24,521 nucleotides of DNA from a virus: IMG/VR virus record IMGVR_UViG_3300028925_000439, positions 1 through 24,521 of that record. One strand, given 5' to 3'. Shown here piece by piece: positions 7,248 to 14,307 of this stretch; the stretch's first letter is position 1, and every line of letters begins with the position of its first letter. The position numbers and the translations under genes were made by a program. Under the pieces are notes generated by a model that was not told where the DNA came from, did no database searches, and saw only the letters and a program-made list of their open reading frames with translations.

Positions 7248-7675
7248 TATATTGCGCCGCTAGTAAACTTTTTCCACTCTATCGCATTTTTAATTAAAAA
7301 GGTTCTGCTGTTTATACTTCTTAAAACTTGTTCAAGATATGTAACGACTTGTTTTAGATATGCAGCTTTTTGGTCTGCTCTCTGTAACTCATCATCTGAA
7401 TCCATATAAATGTGTACATCTGCTTTTAATATTTTTAAATCAAATGGTTTCTCTGTATAAACCGAAGGGTCTGATTTACCTGTATAATATTCCCACTTGT
7501 GTCTTTGTAAAGTTTTATATTCATATTCTGCTTTCTTGAGTAATAAAGAAAACTTATTAAAGTGTTGTAGGTATTTATTATGTAATAAAGGTATTTTAAT
7601 CGACTCAGCATCTAGCTCAGTATCATCTAATTTAAAATCTCTATCTACTTGTTGTTGTAATTCTTCTAATGTCAT
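7247..7675 (-). CDS. uvsY: UvsY-like recombination mediator
   Basis: Loads the UvsX recombinase on single-stranded DNA coated with gp32. 142 aa, close to T4 UvsY (137 aa). The call rests on the overall helical pattern, the basic motif KWEYYTGKSDP near residue 60, and the C-terminal helices (LEQVLRSINSRTFLIKNAIEW) that assemble the hexamer, together with its place in the uvsY-uvsW order. The ATG overlaps the TGA of the upstream glycosyltransferase-like gene (ATGA). A perfect sigma70 promoter ends six bases before this ATG and no ribosome site is correctly spaced. Confidence 0.93.
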   Translation of the reverse strand: MTLEELQQQVDRDFKLDDTELDAESIKIPLLHNKYLQHFNKFSLLLKKAEYEYKTLQRHKWEYYTGKSDPSVYTEKPFDLKILKADVHIYMDSDDELQRADQKAAYLKQVVTYLEQVLRSINSRTFLIKNAIEWKKFTSGAI

Positions 7676-8481
7676 GAGTGTATTATATCACCTTTTGGTT
7701 GGTTTGTCAAGGCTTTAACCATTTCTTTTTGTGTAATATAGGTAAGATTATCACAGTCTTTCCATTCATCTATTTCACAATCTATTGATGATGTGCCAAT
7801 AGTATTCAGATTTACCTTGTAAAAATTAACATCTTTAAATTTATTAAATGTATTTTTATGTTGCAGTATCCAATGGTGTAAATCATCTTTCTCTGATTTA
7901 TCAGGCCTCATCATTGGAGTATCTTTATCTACATAACAAGAAGTTCCTGCATAGATGTTGTTCACTCTATCGTCTGTTGAATATAAATCATGACCGATAA
8001 TATAAACTTCTTTTGCACCAAGTTCACACGCCAGATAGATTGCTCTTGTGCCTGTTGCATATGCAAAGCCATCTATATCTGGCTCTATGTTCTCTACTTT
8101 ATCATTGTTGGTTACTCCGGTGATATAGGTCGTGCCTAAGTTATGCCCTTTTGTGAGCGTAAACACTCCATCAGCACCATGATAAACCACTTCTTCACTA
8201 TCATTCCAAACAATGTCAGTTTTATCTGCCATAGTTTTCATCATTTCTTTTGCAACAAATATTGGCACAGGTGTCCAATATCCTAAATAACAAGTGTTTT
8301 TGTGTGCATATCCTGACCGATATATTTCGTGACCTATTTGTGAATCTAATCCCACAACAATATCTGGTGTGAAATCACGATAGATTGCATTACAACCTAT
8401 TACTGTTCCGTGTTTTTTGAAATCGTCTAGATTTAGACCTTTACGAGAATTACCATTACCAAAGCAAAACGCTGTCATCAT
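7672..8481 (-). CDS. DUF115/GT42-like glycosyltransferase candidate
   Basis: 269 aa. The N-terminus opens with GNGNSRKGLNLDDF and then VIGCNAIYRDFTPDIVVGLD, the pattern of a Rossmann-like fold seen at the start of DUF115 and family-42 sialyltransferase-like proteins. Later AIYLACELGAKEVYIIGHDLY matches the second half of that fold. No membrane segment or signal peptide is seen. It may transfer a sugar onto virion or host glycans; this is inference from fold-level similarity. ATGATG start, AGGATGG ribosome site six bases upstream. Its last bases hold the uvsY promoter. The gene lies between a tail gene and uvsY. Confidence 0.65.
   Translation of the reverse strand: MMTAFCFGNGNSRKGLNLDDFKKHGTVIGCNAIYRDFTPDIVVGLDSQIGHEIYRSGYAHKNTCYLGYWTPVPIFVAKEMMKTMADKTDIVWNDSEEVVYHGADGVFTLTKGHNLGTTYITGVTNNDKVENIEPDIDGFAYATGTRAIYLACELGAKEVYIIGHDLYSTDDRVNNIYAGTSCYVDKDTPMMRPDKSEKDDLHHWILQHKNTFNKFKDVNFYKVNLNTIGTSSIDCEIDEWKDCDNLTYITQKEMVKALTNQPKGDIIHS
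7682..7710 (-). promoter_or_regulatory. Perfect sigma70 promoter for uvsY (leaderless)
   Basis: Minus strand: TTGACA (7710-7705), 17-bp spacer, TATAAT (7687-7682). Both hexamers and the spacing are ideal. Six bases (ACACTC) separate the -10 from the uvsY ATG, which puts the expected +1 on the A of that ATG. The promoter is embedded in the final codons of the glycosyltransferase-like gene. It would let uvsY and the downstream replication/recombination genes be expressed early by unmodified host polymerase. Confidence 0.82.
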
Positions 8482-8505
8482 TATATACCATCCTATATTA
8501 TTCTA

Positions 8506-9105
8506 CTATGAAGTAGATATTTGTACTATATCATAATTCATATAGTTAAAACTAACTGAAGCACTTAAATAATCTACATCAGTTTGTCTTACATCATAAT
8601 TTAAACTACCCAAAGATGTTGGGTAAATATTTTGAGATCTTATTTCTGTCTTAGGAATATTTTTACTATTTAAAAATGTAAGTATTGCGTCAGAATATAT
8701 ACCACCTTCATTTAAAGGTTGTGGTGTAGAGGTACCAGTTACGGCTGAACTTTTAGAAGAACCAGGAAATCTATCTGAACCAGCAGATTGTAAATCTTGA
8801 AACTGCTGATTGTTACTAGGAAATCCTAGACCAAGAATCCAGTCATGTATCTCTTTATAGTTGTTTAAATTTTCGTCAACAAGAAATGACATATCAAGAG
8901 CCGCAAAAGTTATCTTGTCTCCAGGCAGAGGCATATCATACAATGGAGTATTTTGTTGTGCTGAACCTAGATTGATACCAGGTATGTTAGCACTCTGTAC
9001 AAAAAACTCTACTGTTGGAAGTTTAGTACACTTGAACCTAAATTGAATAGGACTAGCATAATCACTCTTAGAAGGTTCTCTATTAATTATATTTGTTGTT
9101 GTCAT
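8506..9105 (-). CDS. gp19-like tail tube family protein
   Basis: 199 aa. Residues about 20-95 align by eye with gp19 of this window: the FFVQSANIPGINLGS segment parallels FLCNATSIPGQNLGT, followed in both by a PGD/VGD turn, an F-x-x-L strand and a helix ending in W (IHDWILGLGF versus LERWMNGMN). It is thus a second tube-fold protein, with a Ser/Gly-rich insertion (about 105-135) and a different C-terminus. By its place after gene 23 it may be a tail completion or tube-end protein; the exact T4 counterpart is uncertain. Five bases separate its ATG from a TATAAATA late promoter and there is no ribosome site. Confidence 0.8.
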   Translation of the reverse strand: MTTTNIINREPSKSDYASPIQFRFKCTKLPTVEFFVQSANIPGINLGSAQQNTPLYDMPLPGDKITFAALDMSFLVDENLNNYKEIHDWILGLGFPSNNQQFQDLQSAGSDRFPGSSKSSAVTGTSTPQPLNEGGIYSDAILTFLNSKNIPKTEIRSQNIYPTSLGSLNYDVRQTDVDYLSASVSFNYMNYDIVQISTS

Positions 9106-9110
9106 ACTTA

Positions 9111-9118
9111 TATTTATA
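9111..9118 (-). promoter_or_regulatory. Late promoter TATAAATA, leaderless tube-like gene
   Basis: Exact T4 late octamer on the minus strand, located between the gene 23 terminator and the tube-like gene. With T4 geometry +1 falls on the A of the ATG at 9105. It restarts late transcription after the terminator. Confidence 0.75.
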
Positions 9119-9150
9119 AAGGTTTTTTAGGGGGGTATTATTAAGGCTTA

Positions 9151-9176
9151 AAAAAAGGGGCCGAAGCCCCTTTTTT
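9151..9176 (-). terminator. Intrinsic terminator after gene 23
   Basis: An 11-bp perfect stem, AAAAAAGGGGC / GCCCCTTTTTT, closes a CGAA tetraloop. It carries both an A-tract and a T-tract, so it can work in both directions. It begins about 25 bases beyond the gene 23 stop codon and is the only strong intrinsic terminator I see in the window. It should end the very abundant capsid transcript. Confidence 0.92.
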
Positions 9177-9200
9177 ACTACTTTTCGAGAAGAATCGAAA

Positions 9201-10526
9201 TTACATAATATTTGTAACTTTAACTCGTCTGTAGTATAGGTTTTGTGCTGTAGCACCAACTGCACCAGAGTTATCTAATGCGCCGTCGCCAGCAGAAGTT
9301 GCGAAAGGATTTTGAACCATTCCGTATCTAGTTTTAAATCCAATTTTTGGTTGGAAACTGTCTTGACCAACTGCACGAACCATTTGTAATGGAACATATG
9401 GGCAATAGAACAGACCAGAATCGTAAGGTGAAGTTCCTTTGTAACCAATTACATAGTACTGACTTGCAGATACGTTAGCAGCATATGGGTCAACATACAC
9501 TTTAAACTTACCGTTAAGTACACCAGCAAAAGTATTACCTGTATCATCAACATTTAAGTTGTTGTTCAACGCAGGAGCGTAATCTAAAACACCAGCCATT
9601 TGTAATGCAGAAGCAACATCAGCAGAACAAATAATAATGTTCCCTTTACCTCTACGAGTTTGTTGACCGATAGCGTTAGCATCTCTTTCTAGTTGATATA
9701 ACAGCCCTTTGAATTTCTCAACTGACCATCTACCGTTTGAGTCAGTATCTAAATCGAAGATACCAGCAGTTGTTACATTTACTTGAGCGCCTGGTTTAGC
9801 GTGACCGTAAATAGTTCTAACTACTTCTCTGTTGATTTCAGCAAGAATTTCACTTGAAAGGATGTTTGCAAGTTCTGTTTCAGCGTCTAAACCGTGGATT
9901 GCTTTTAAGTCTTGTGCAAGTTCCATAGTGTACTCTGCTTTTAGAGCACGAGATTTAGCAGTAACAGTTACTTTGTCGATTGAGAAAGCCATTTCAGCGA
10001 ACTCATCAGTACCATCACCTAAAGTTTCTGCCTGAGCAGTACTCATACCAGAACCAGTTGTGTAAGTTCCAGCAGAAGGTGAATCGTTTAGTGTTGCAGG
10101 GTTAGTACCAGCCTGAGCGTCAGGGGAACCTGAACCTCCAGCAGCATCTCTAGCAGAAAAATCTGAATCTGCTTCATTGAATAGTGCTTCTGCACCTGCT
10201 TGTGTACCGAATCTTGACTTCATTGCGAAGATTAAGCCTGTTGGACCAGTCATTGGTTGTACACCACAAATATCGTATGCGATAAGATTTGGCATAGCAC
10301 GTCTGACTAGCGATATTAAAACTGGATCAAAGTTGTCTACAGAAGCACCAGTTGCGTTTACAGGAGCAGCCTCAGTCATAAAGCTTCGGTCCTCCCTAAC
10401 TGATTTTTCTTGATTTTCTAAAATCACAGTAGTTACAGCTCTTTTATAAGCATCTTCGATTTTTGGTAAATCTGGATGTTCTAGGACTGGCTGCCACTTT
10501 TCCTGTAAGTTTTCAGTAAGATACAT
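9201..10526 (-). CDS. 23: Major capsid protein gp23
   Basis: 441 aa (T4 gp23 521 aa). The family start LTENLQEKWQPVLEHPDLP and the MPNLIAYDICGVQPMTGPTG block are typical of T4-like capsid proteins; the C-terminus IGFKTRYGMVQNPF is also conserved. The N-terminal peptide should be removed by the gp21 protease; MTE-AA (E52/A53) is the likely cut, fitting the hydrophobic-x-Glu rule. It forms the HK97-fold hexamers of the head. AAGGAGAGA gives a strong ribosome site. No late octamer lies in the 39-base gap to gene 22, so it probably shares that gene's promoter. Confidence 0.98.
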   Translation of the reverse strand: MYLTENLQEKWQPVLEHPDLPKIEDAYKRAVTTVILENQEKSVREDRSFMTEAAPVNATGASVDNFDPVLISLVRRAMPNLIAYDICGVQPMTGPTGLIFAMKSRFGTQAGAEALFNEADSDFSARDAAGGSGSPDAQAGTNPATLNDSPSAGTYTTGSGMSTAQAETLGDGTDEFAEMAFSIDKVTVTAKSRALKAEYTMELAQDLKAIHGLDAETELANILSSEILAEINREVVRTIYGHAKPGAQVNVTTAGIFDLDTDSNGRWSVEKFKGLLYQLERDANAIGQQTRRGKGNIIICSADVASALQMAGVLDYAPALNNNLNVDDTGNTFAGVLNGKFKVYVDPYAANVSASQYYVIGYKGTSPYDSGLFYCPYVPLQMVRAVGQDSFQPKIGFKTRYGMVQNPFATSAGDGALDNSGAVGATAQNLYYRRVKVTNIM

Positions 10527-10565
10527 TGTTATCTCTCCTTGTTATGTTTACATTTAATAAGAACA

Positions 10566-11636
10566 TTAAAACGCACCTTTTTGATTGATTTGTTTAAGGT
10601 TCTTTGTTATTGCGGCTGTATATGCAGCCATAGCATCTGACTTACCAGCATTAAAATCAGCTGGTTCGTTTGCCGCGACAGAATCAACAGAATCACTTTC
10701 TGTTATTTCTGATTTTGTTTTAGGGAAGTAAGACTCTTTGATAGTTTCTAACTTTTCTCTAAATTTCTCAGCACTATCATACTCGACATTCTCAGCCATA
10801 GACATAAACTTTTCTTTTTCTGTTTCTGCTAAATCAGCAGTTACTTCAACGATAGCTTGTGTCTTATAAAACTCAGAAACTTCTTTTGACAGATTTACAT
10901 TCTTTTCAATCTGTTCGTTAAGTTTAGATTCTAAATCTTTTGATTGATTTGTTAAGTCTTCTAATACATTGTACTTTTCTTCAGGAACATCAATATAATG
11001 TTCTTTAAATAAAGATTTAAGTCCAGTAATGAAATCTTCAGCAATCTCGGTACGAATACCTCTTTCGACTGCTAATTCATTTTCTTTCATCCATTCTTCA
11101 ACAACATAGTTCAGATACGAGTCAACTTTTTCAGTCATCGCTTCTTTTATTGTTTCAGTCTCTTTTGAAAGTTTTTGTTCATACTTAGACTCTAGTACTT
11201 TAACCTGTTCTTGTATTCTTGTCTTTACAGCAGTTTCAAAAATAGTCGCAGCCTTTTCCTTGAATTCCTCGGATAGGTCAGCGTCTGTTGAAACTAATGC
11301 TTTAACGTCATCAGATAGGTCAATATCCATTTCATCAGAATCAGTTGTTTCAGCAACAGTTTTTACACCGTCATCTACTTCTACTTCTTCTTCTTTCATG
11401 TCAGATGGTTTTTGGTCATTTGGTAATGAGCCGTCATTCGCATCCTTATTAACCTGGTCCGATACTTTAGATACCTTTTTTACAGCGGTTTGGCCATTAG
11501 GGTCAGTAGGTTTAACCACTGCCTTGCCCAAATCTTCGCCGTCGTTTTTAAGATGAGTAGGTTCAGCAGGAGCTGCGTCTTTATTGGCAGCATTCACTAC
11601 TTCGTCTAACTCATTTTTTACTTCGGTTTCAGACAT
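10566..11636 (-). CDS. 22: Prohead core scaffold protein gp22
   Basis: 356 aa, against 269 in T4. Highly charged, Lys/Glu-rich and predicted largely helical, with no enzyme motif. The last 30 residues (FNAGKSDAMAAYTAAITKNLKQ) resemble the conserved gp22 tail that contacts the capsid. The first 110 residues are an acidic, low-complexity extension (EEEVEVDDGVK, DSDEMDIDLSDD) that accounts for the extra length. It lies between protease 21 and capsid 23, as expected. Many x-x-Glu sites would allow destruction by gp21. AAGGAGAGA ribosome site. Confidence 0.9.
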   Translation of the reverse strand: MSETEVKNELDEVVNAANKDAAPAEPTHLKNDGEDLGKAVVKPTDPNGQTAVKKVSKVSDQVNKDANDGSLPNDQKPSDMKEEEVEVDDGVKTVAETTDSDEMDIDLSDDVKALVSTDADLSEEFKEKAATIFETAVKTRIQEQVKVLESKYEQKLSKETETIKEAMTEKVDSYLNYVVEEWMKENELAVERGIRTEIAEDFITGLKSLFKEHYIDVPEEKYNVLEDLTNQSKDLESKLNEQIEKNVNLSKEVSEFYKTQAIVEVTADLAETEKEKFMSMAENVEYDSAEKFREKLETIKESYFPKTKSEITESDSVDSVAANEPADFNAGKSDAMAAYTAAITKNLKQINQKGAF

Positions 11637-11656
11637 TCGGTCTCTCCTTAATATTT

Positions 11657-11674
11657 AAAAATTAATTAATTTTT
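11657..11674. repeat. 18-bp perfect AT palindrome in gene 22 leader
   Basis: AAAAATTAATTAATTTTT reads the same on both strands. It lies between the late promoter and the ribosome site of gene 22. It may be a weak hairpin in the leader or simply AT-rich sequence. Confidence 0.5.
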
Positions 11675-11685
11675 CTTATTGCTAT

Positions 11686-11693
11686 TATTTATA
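11686..11693 (-). promoter_or_regulatory. Late promoter TATAAATA for genes 22-23
   Basis: Exact octamer on the minus strand in the 104-base gap between genes 21 and 22. Predicted leader about 44 bases with AAGGAGAGA at its end. It probably also serves gene 23. Confidence 0.75.
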
Positions 11694-11740
11694 CATCTTA
11701 CCATCTCAAACCTTGCGCTTTTTAATATGTTGCGTAGGTT

Positions 11741-12388
11741 TTAAAATTTAGATATAAAATCTTTGAAGATGTTTGCTTTAACTTCAGCAAGTTTATTACG
11801 TTTAGTTCTTTCAATTTCCCATTTATATTGTTCAACTTCTATACTTTTCAGTATTCCGTTATCCCACACCCATTCTTTATTCTCCATAATACCTTCTACG
11901 AAAGCATCAGGGGCTGATGGGTCTGCAACTATGTCAGCTGCGGTTGCGAGATAAAAGTCTTTTCCAACAACATTTCGTCCTTGAGATTGTTGAATAGAAC
12001 CCATACCTCTTGAAGATACACCTAACTGAGCACCCTCGTCAATTAAATTCTTGACGATTTTACCGTAAGGGGTATCCATTACTTTTGCTTCTCCAATAAA
12101 GTTTTTACCTTCTTGTTTAAGACTAGTAATCATGTGTGAAACTCTTTCAAGGTTAACTGTTGGTCCGTCAGGATGTCCTAGTTCACCGAAAGCACGTTTC
12201 TTGTTTATAAATTCTCTAGTGTATCGTGCAACTTCTTTTGCTAAAGTGTCGACTGGATAAAGTCTACCATTACGGTTTTTGATATCAGCCTGCATAAAGA
12301 CACCACGAATTTTGTAGTTTTTACCACCAGAAGTATTTGCTTCTGTTAATACTTCGATATCTTCGATAGTTTCTGTAATTAGTTTCAT
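11741..12388 (-). CDS. 21: Prohead core protease gp21
   Basis: 215 aa (T4 212). Serine protease that digests the scaffold and trims gp23 during head maturation. Catalytic motifs seen: GELGHPDGP with H72 and LGVSSRGMG with S125/S126; FMQADIKNRNGRLYP is the usual N-terminal block. It starts inside the last codons of the 61-aa gene (4-base overlap), with a GGTGGAG ribosome site. Confidence 0.96.
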   Translation of the reverse strand: MKLITETIEDIEVLTEANTSGGKNYKIRGVFMQADIKNRNGRLYPVDTLAKEVARYTREFINKKRAFGELGHPDGPTVNLERVSHMITSLKQEGKNFIGEAKVMDTPYGKIVKNLIDEGAQLGVSSRGMGSIQQSQGRNVVGKDFYLATAADIVADPSAPDAFVEGIMENKEWVWDNGILKSIEVEQYKWEIERTKRNKLAEVKANIFKDFISKF

Positions 12389-12570
12389 TTCTCCACCTTT
12401 TGTTTATTATTGTAAATTCTATCTACAACTTCTCTTTTCAGTTCTTCTTTTTTTATTCCATACTTTTCTGCAAATGCTTTTTTAAATTCATCTGCAAGAT
12501 AAGTCTTAGATTTTGTTCCTACAATTCTTTCTAAAATTGCTTTCGAATAATCCTTTTTCTTTTTTCCCAT
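12385..12570 (-). CDS. 61-aa basic protein, prohead module
   Basis: Lys-rich at both ends (GKKKKDYSK, NNKQKVEK), helical, no motif I recognise. Sits in the place where T4 has gene 68 (prohead core), but it is less than half that length (T4 gp68 141 aa) and no sequence match is evident. Start and stop each overlap a neighbour by one to four bases. A prohead core or DNA-contact role is possible from position only. Confidence 0.7.
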   Translation of the reverse strand: MGKKKKDYSKAILERIVGTKSKTYLADEFKKAFAEKYGIKKEELKREVVDRIYNNKQKVEK

Positions 12571-12989
12571 TATCTCACTTCTAAAATTATTGTATAATTA
12601 TCACCTGCAACAAAACCTTTTGTCGAAAGTAATATGTCTCCAGCAGGAGATGTATTCGCTGTCAATGTTGCGTTGTTAGGAATACTATTACCAGCAGTAA
12701 AGTAATCGTGAAAACCACGACCAGAGAAAAATCCTATAGTTGCATTAGCAGAACTTGTTCCACTACCTGCCCATAATAACTCTACGCCTGATTTACCATT
12801 AGTCGTATTTACTGACCAATATATCTTTGAGATAATTCTGTTTGCGTCTTCACTCATAAAATTTAATGCACTAGCATCCATTTTAGCTACAAGTGTTTCG
12901 CCAGAACCATCACTTATATTAGTAAACTTCATAACAGTTTTAACACCAACGGTGTCTGCTATTGTTTGTGATGTAACCACATCTGCCAT
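12570..12989 (-). CDS. Beta-rich structural paralogue C (possible capsid decoration)
   Basis: 139 aa. Pattern of short hydrophobic strands and Gly/Asn/Thr turns, no signal peptide. It aligns by eye with the 142-aa protein two genes upstream: IIYWSVNTT against RVWWSLVQG (IYWS / VWWS), then IPNNATLTANTSPAGDILLSTKG against IENNATNTTATSGDLELTALG, and both end in an IILEVR / IIELRK strand. Clear family members. Strong AGGAGAAA ribosome site. Location in the head module suggests a virion-surface or core protein; function unproven. Confidence 0.8.
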   Translation of the reverse strand: MADVVTSQTIADTVGVKTVMKFTNISDGSGETLVAKMDASALNFMSEDANRIISKIYWSVNTTNGKSGVELLWAGSGTSSANATIGFFSGRGFHDYFTAGNSIPNNATLTANTSPAGDILLSTKGFVAGDNYTIILEVR

Positions 12990-12990
12990 A

Positions 12991-13335
12991 TTATTTTCTC
13001 CTAAACTCTGTAATCAACAAATAACTCTCGACATTTGAGTCAGTTGTTAATTTTATTATTTTATCATTCCCAAATTTCAACTGGTCAGGTCGTAAACCAT
13101 ACTTACCATTTCCAGTAAAACTCAAATCATTTGTTTCACTTTCAGTACTTAACTTTAAAGTACCTGTGCCTTTTATTTGAAAATGACACTCAATCAAACA
13201 TAACTTTGATTCGTTTGTGCCACTTGCCAATTTTTCACCGTCAGCTACTATCTGGTCTGTTTCATCCCTGATACCCTTTGATTGTACAATGTACTTTAAA
13301 GTGGTATCAACAATAGCTGTATTCGTAATCGCCAT
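12991..13335 (-). CDS. Beta-rich structural paralogue B (possible capsid decoration)
   Basis: 114 aa. The most diverged of three tandem relatives. It shares the start MAI-T, the run GTGTLKLSTES with a LSFTGNGKYG turn (compare LQLAGTGHYDG in the 142-aa neighbour), and the end YLLITEFRRK (compare VIIELRK). It lacks the WS motif of the other two. Contains two Cys in LCLIECHF. AGGAT upstream of the start. Confidence 0.72.
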   Translation of the reverse strand: MAITNTAIVDTTLKYIVQSKGIRDETDQIVADGEKLASGTNESKLCLIECHFQIKGTGTLKLSTESETNDLSFTGNGKYGLRPDQLKFGNDKIIKLTTDSNVESYLLITEFRRK

Positions 13336-13351
13336 CAGAAAATCCTATCTA

Positions 13352-13780
13352 CTATGCAGTAAATGCTTCGTCTTTTCTTAATTCGATAATAACACTACCA
13401 GAAGTCCCAAGAGCGGTTAACTCTAAATCTCCTGAAGTCGCTGTTGTATTCGTTGCGTTGTTTTCAATCTTACCAGCAGTACCATCATAGTGTCCTGTAC
13501 CAGCAAGTTGAAGTGCTATGGTATCAGATGAAGCGCCCACAAATTGTAACTGTACATGACCTGTATTGTCATCAGCAGTGCCTTGTACTAAAGACCACCA
13601 TACTCTAGTGATATCTAATTTTGCACCGTTAGCGTGTCCTGCCAAACCACTTGCGTCAAGTATGTTTGAGTTAGCAGTAGTGTTATCACTCATGTTTACT
13701 AGAATAGTAACCTTACCGCCTTGAGCACCGCCGCTAGCTTGTAATGATGTATCTTTTAGTGTTCTCGTTGCAATTGCCAT
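13352..13780 (-). CDS. Beta-rich structural paralogue A (possible capsid decoration)
   Basis: 142 aa, Gly/Ala/Thr-rich, alternating hydrophobic pattern of a beta-sandwich. Starts MAIATRTLKDTSLQASGG and ends with a SVIIELRKDE strand. First of three tandem related genes. AAGGAAA ribosome site. Such small beta proteins encoded between portal and protease genes could decorate the capsid or join the core; no catalytic residues are seen. Confidence 0.8.
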   Translation of the reverse strand: MAIATRTLKDTSLQASGGAQGGKVTILVNMSDNTTANSNILDASGLAGHANGAKLDITRVWWSLVQGTADDNTGHVQLQFVGASSDTIALQLAGTGHYDGTAGKIENNATNTTATSGDLELTALGTSGSVIIELRKDEAFTA

Positions 13781-13791
13781 TTTTTATTTCC

Positions 13792-14046
13792 TTACTTAAT
13801 TGTTTCGTTATCAATGTATCTTTCTATATCTGATACTTTAATCCCATGTTTTTTAGCCACTTGATTAATAATACCTTCAACTTTTCCTATAAGAGGGTCA
13901 GAGGTTTTATCAATCATACTATAAACATCATCTATTGCGGCCTTCATTTTAGGAGATAAACTATTATACTCCTTACCCTTTTCGGGGCCACCATACCTTC
14001 TTTCAGATAATTGTACTTTAAACTTCTGAAACGACAGGTTGTTCAT
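13792..14046 (-). CDS. Small helical protein of unknown function, prohead module
   Basis: 84 aa from the chosen ATG. Charged and helical: KFKVQLSERRYGGPEKGKEY, then a SPKMKAAIDDVYSMID helix and a C-terminal KKHGIKVSDIERYIDNE helix. The C-terminal pattern looks like a small helix-turn-helix-type end, but nothing specific is recognised. The start at 14046 has GAGGA five bases before it; an upstream ATG at 14061 would add five residues (MMRNQ) but lacks a spaced ribosome site. It overlaps the end of the gp67-like gene in another frame by 29 bases. Confidence 0.7.
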   Translation of the reverse strand: MNNLSFQKFKVQLSERRYGGPEKGKEYNSLSPKMKAAIDDVYSMIDKTSDPLIGKVEGIINQVAKKHGIKVSDIERYIDNETIK

Positions 14047-14305
14047 TTGGTTCCTCATCATTGTCTATTTCAACAGGTTCTTGTTCAGTAGAGTCTTCTT
14101 GAGAAGGTTTCATATACTGAGCATTTTGTTCTAAGTCCTCTGTTTCATGAGCTGCGTTTAACCAATCATTTGCGACAGTCATTCTTTTACCATCTAAAGC
14201 ACCACCTATCTTATCAGATAAAGCGTCTTTAAATGCGTCTTGAGCTGCGATATTATCGCCGTCTGCAAGAGAATCAACCATTTTCTTTACATTATCATCT
14301 GTCAT
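14018..14305 (-). CDS. 67: gp67-like prohead core protein
   Basis: 95 aa. The N-terminal half has the pattern LADGDNIAAQDAFKDALSDK followed by ALDGKR, as in small prohead core proteins of T4-like phages. The C-terminal half is an acidic tail (EDSTEQEPVEIDNDEEP), as in T4 gp67 (80 aa). It lies directly after the portal gene, the T4 order. A component of the scaffold core, digested during maturation. A TATAAATA lies 16 bases before the ATG. Confidence 0.8.
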   Translation of the reverse strand: MTDDNVKKMVDSLADGDNIAAQDAFKDALSDKIGGALDGKRMTVANDWLNAAHETEDLEQNAQYMKPSQEDSTEQEPVEIDNDEEPNEQPVVSEV

Positions 14306-14307
14306 AA

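Noticed and set aside
7245-7252. TATAAT overlapping the ATG of the second oxygenase gene
   Set aside because: Overlaps the start codon and lacks a spaced -35; product of the TAATG overlap.
8501-8514. CTACT-TCAT-AGTAG hairpin as a terminator
   Set aside because: Five-base stem without a U-tract, overlapping the stop codon of the tube-like gene; too weak.
9083-9265. 60-aa minus-strand frame across the gene 23 terminator
   Set aside because: It would run through the intrinsic terminator and the late promoter, with no ribosome site.
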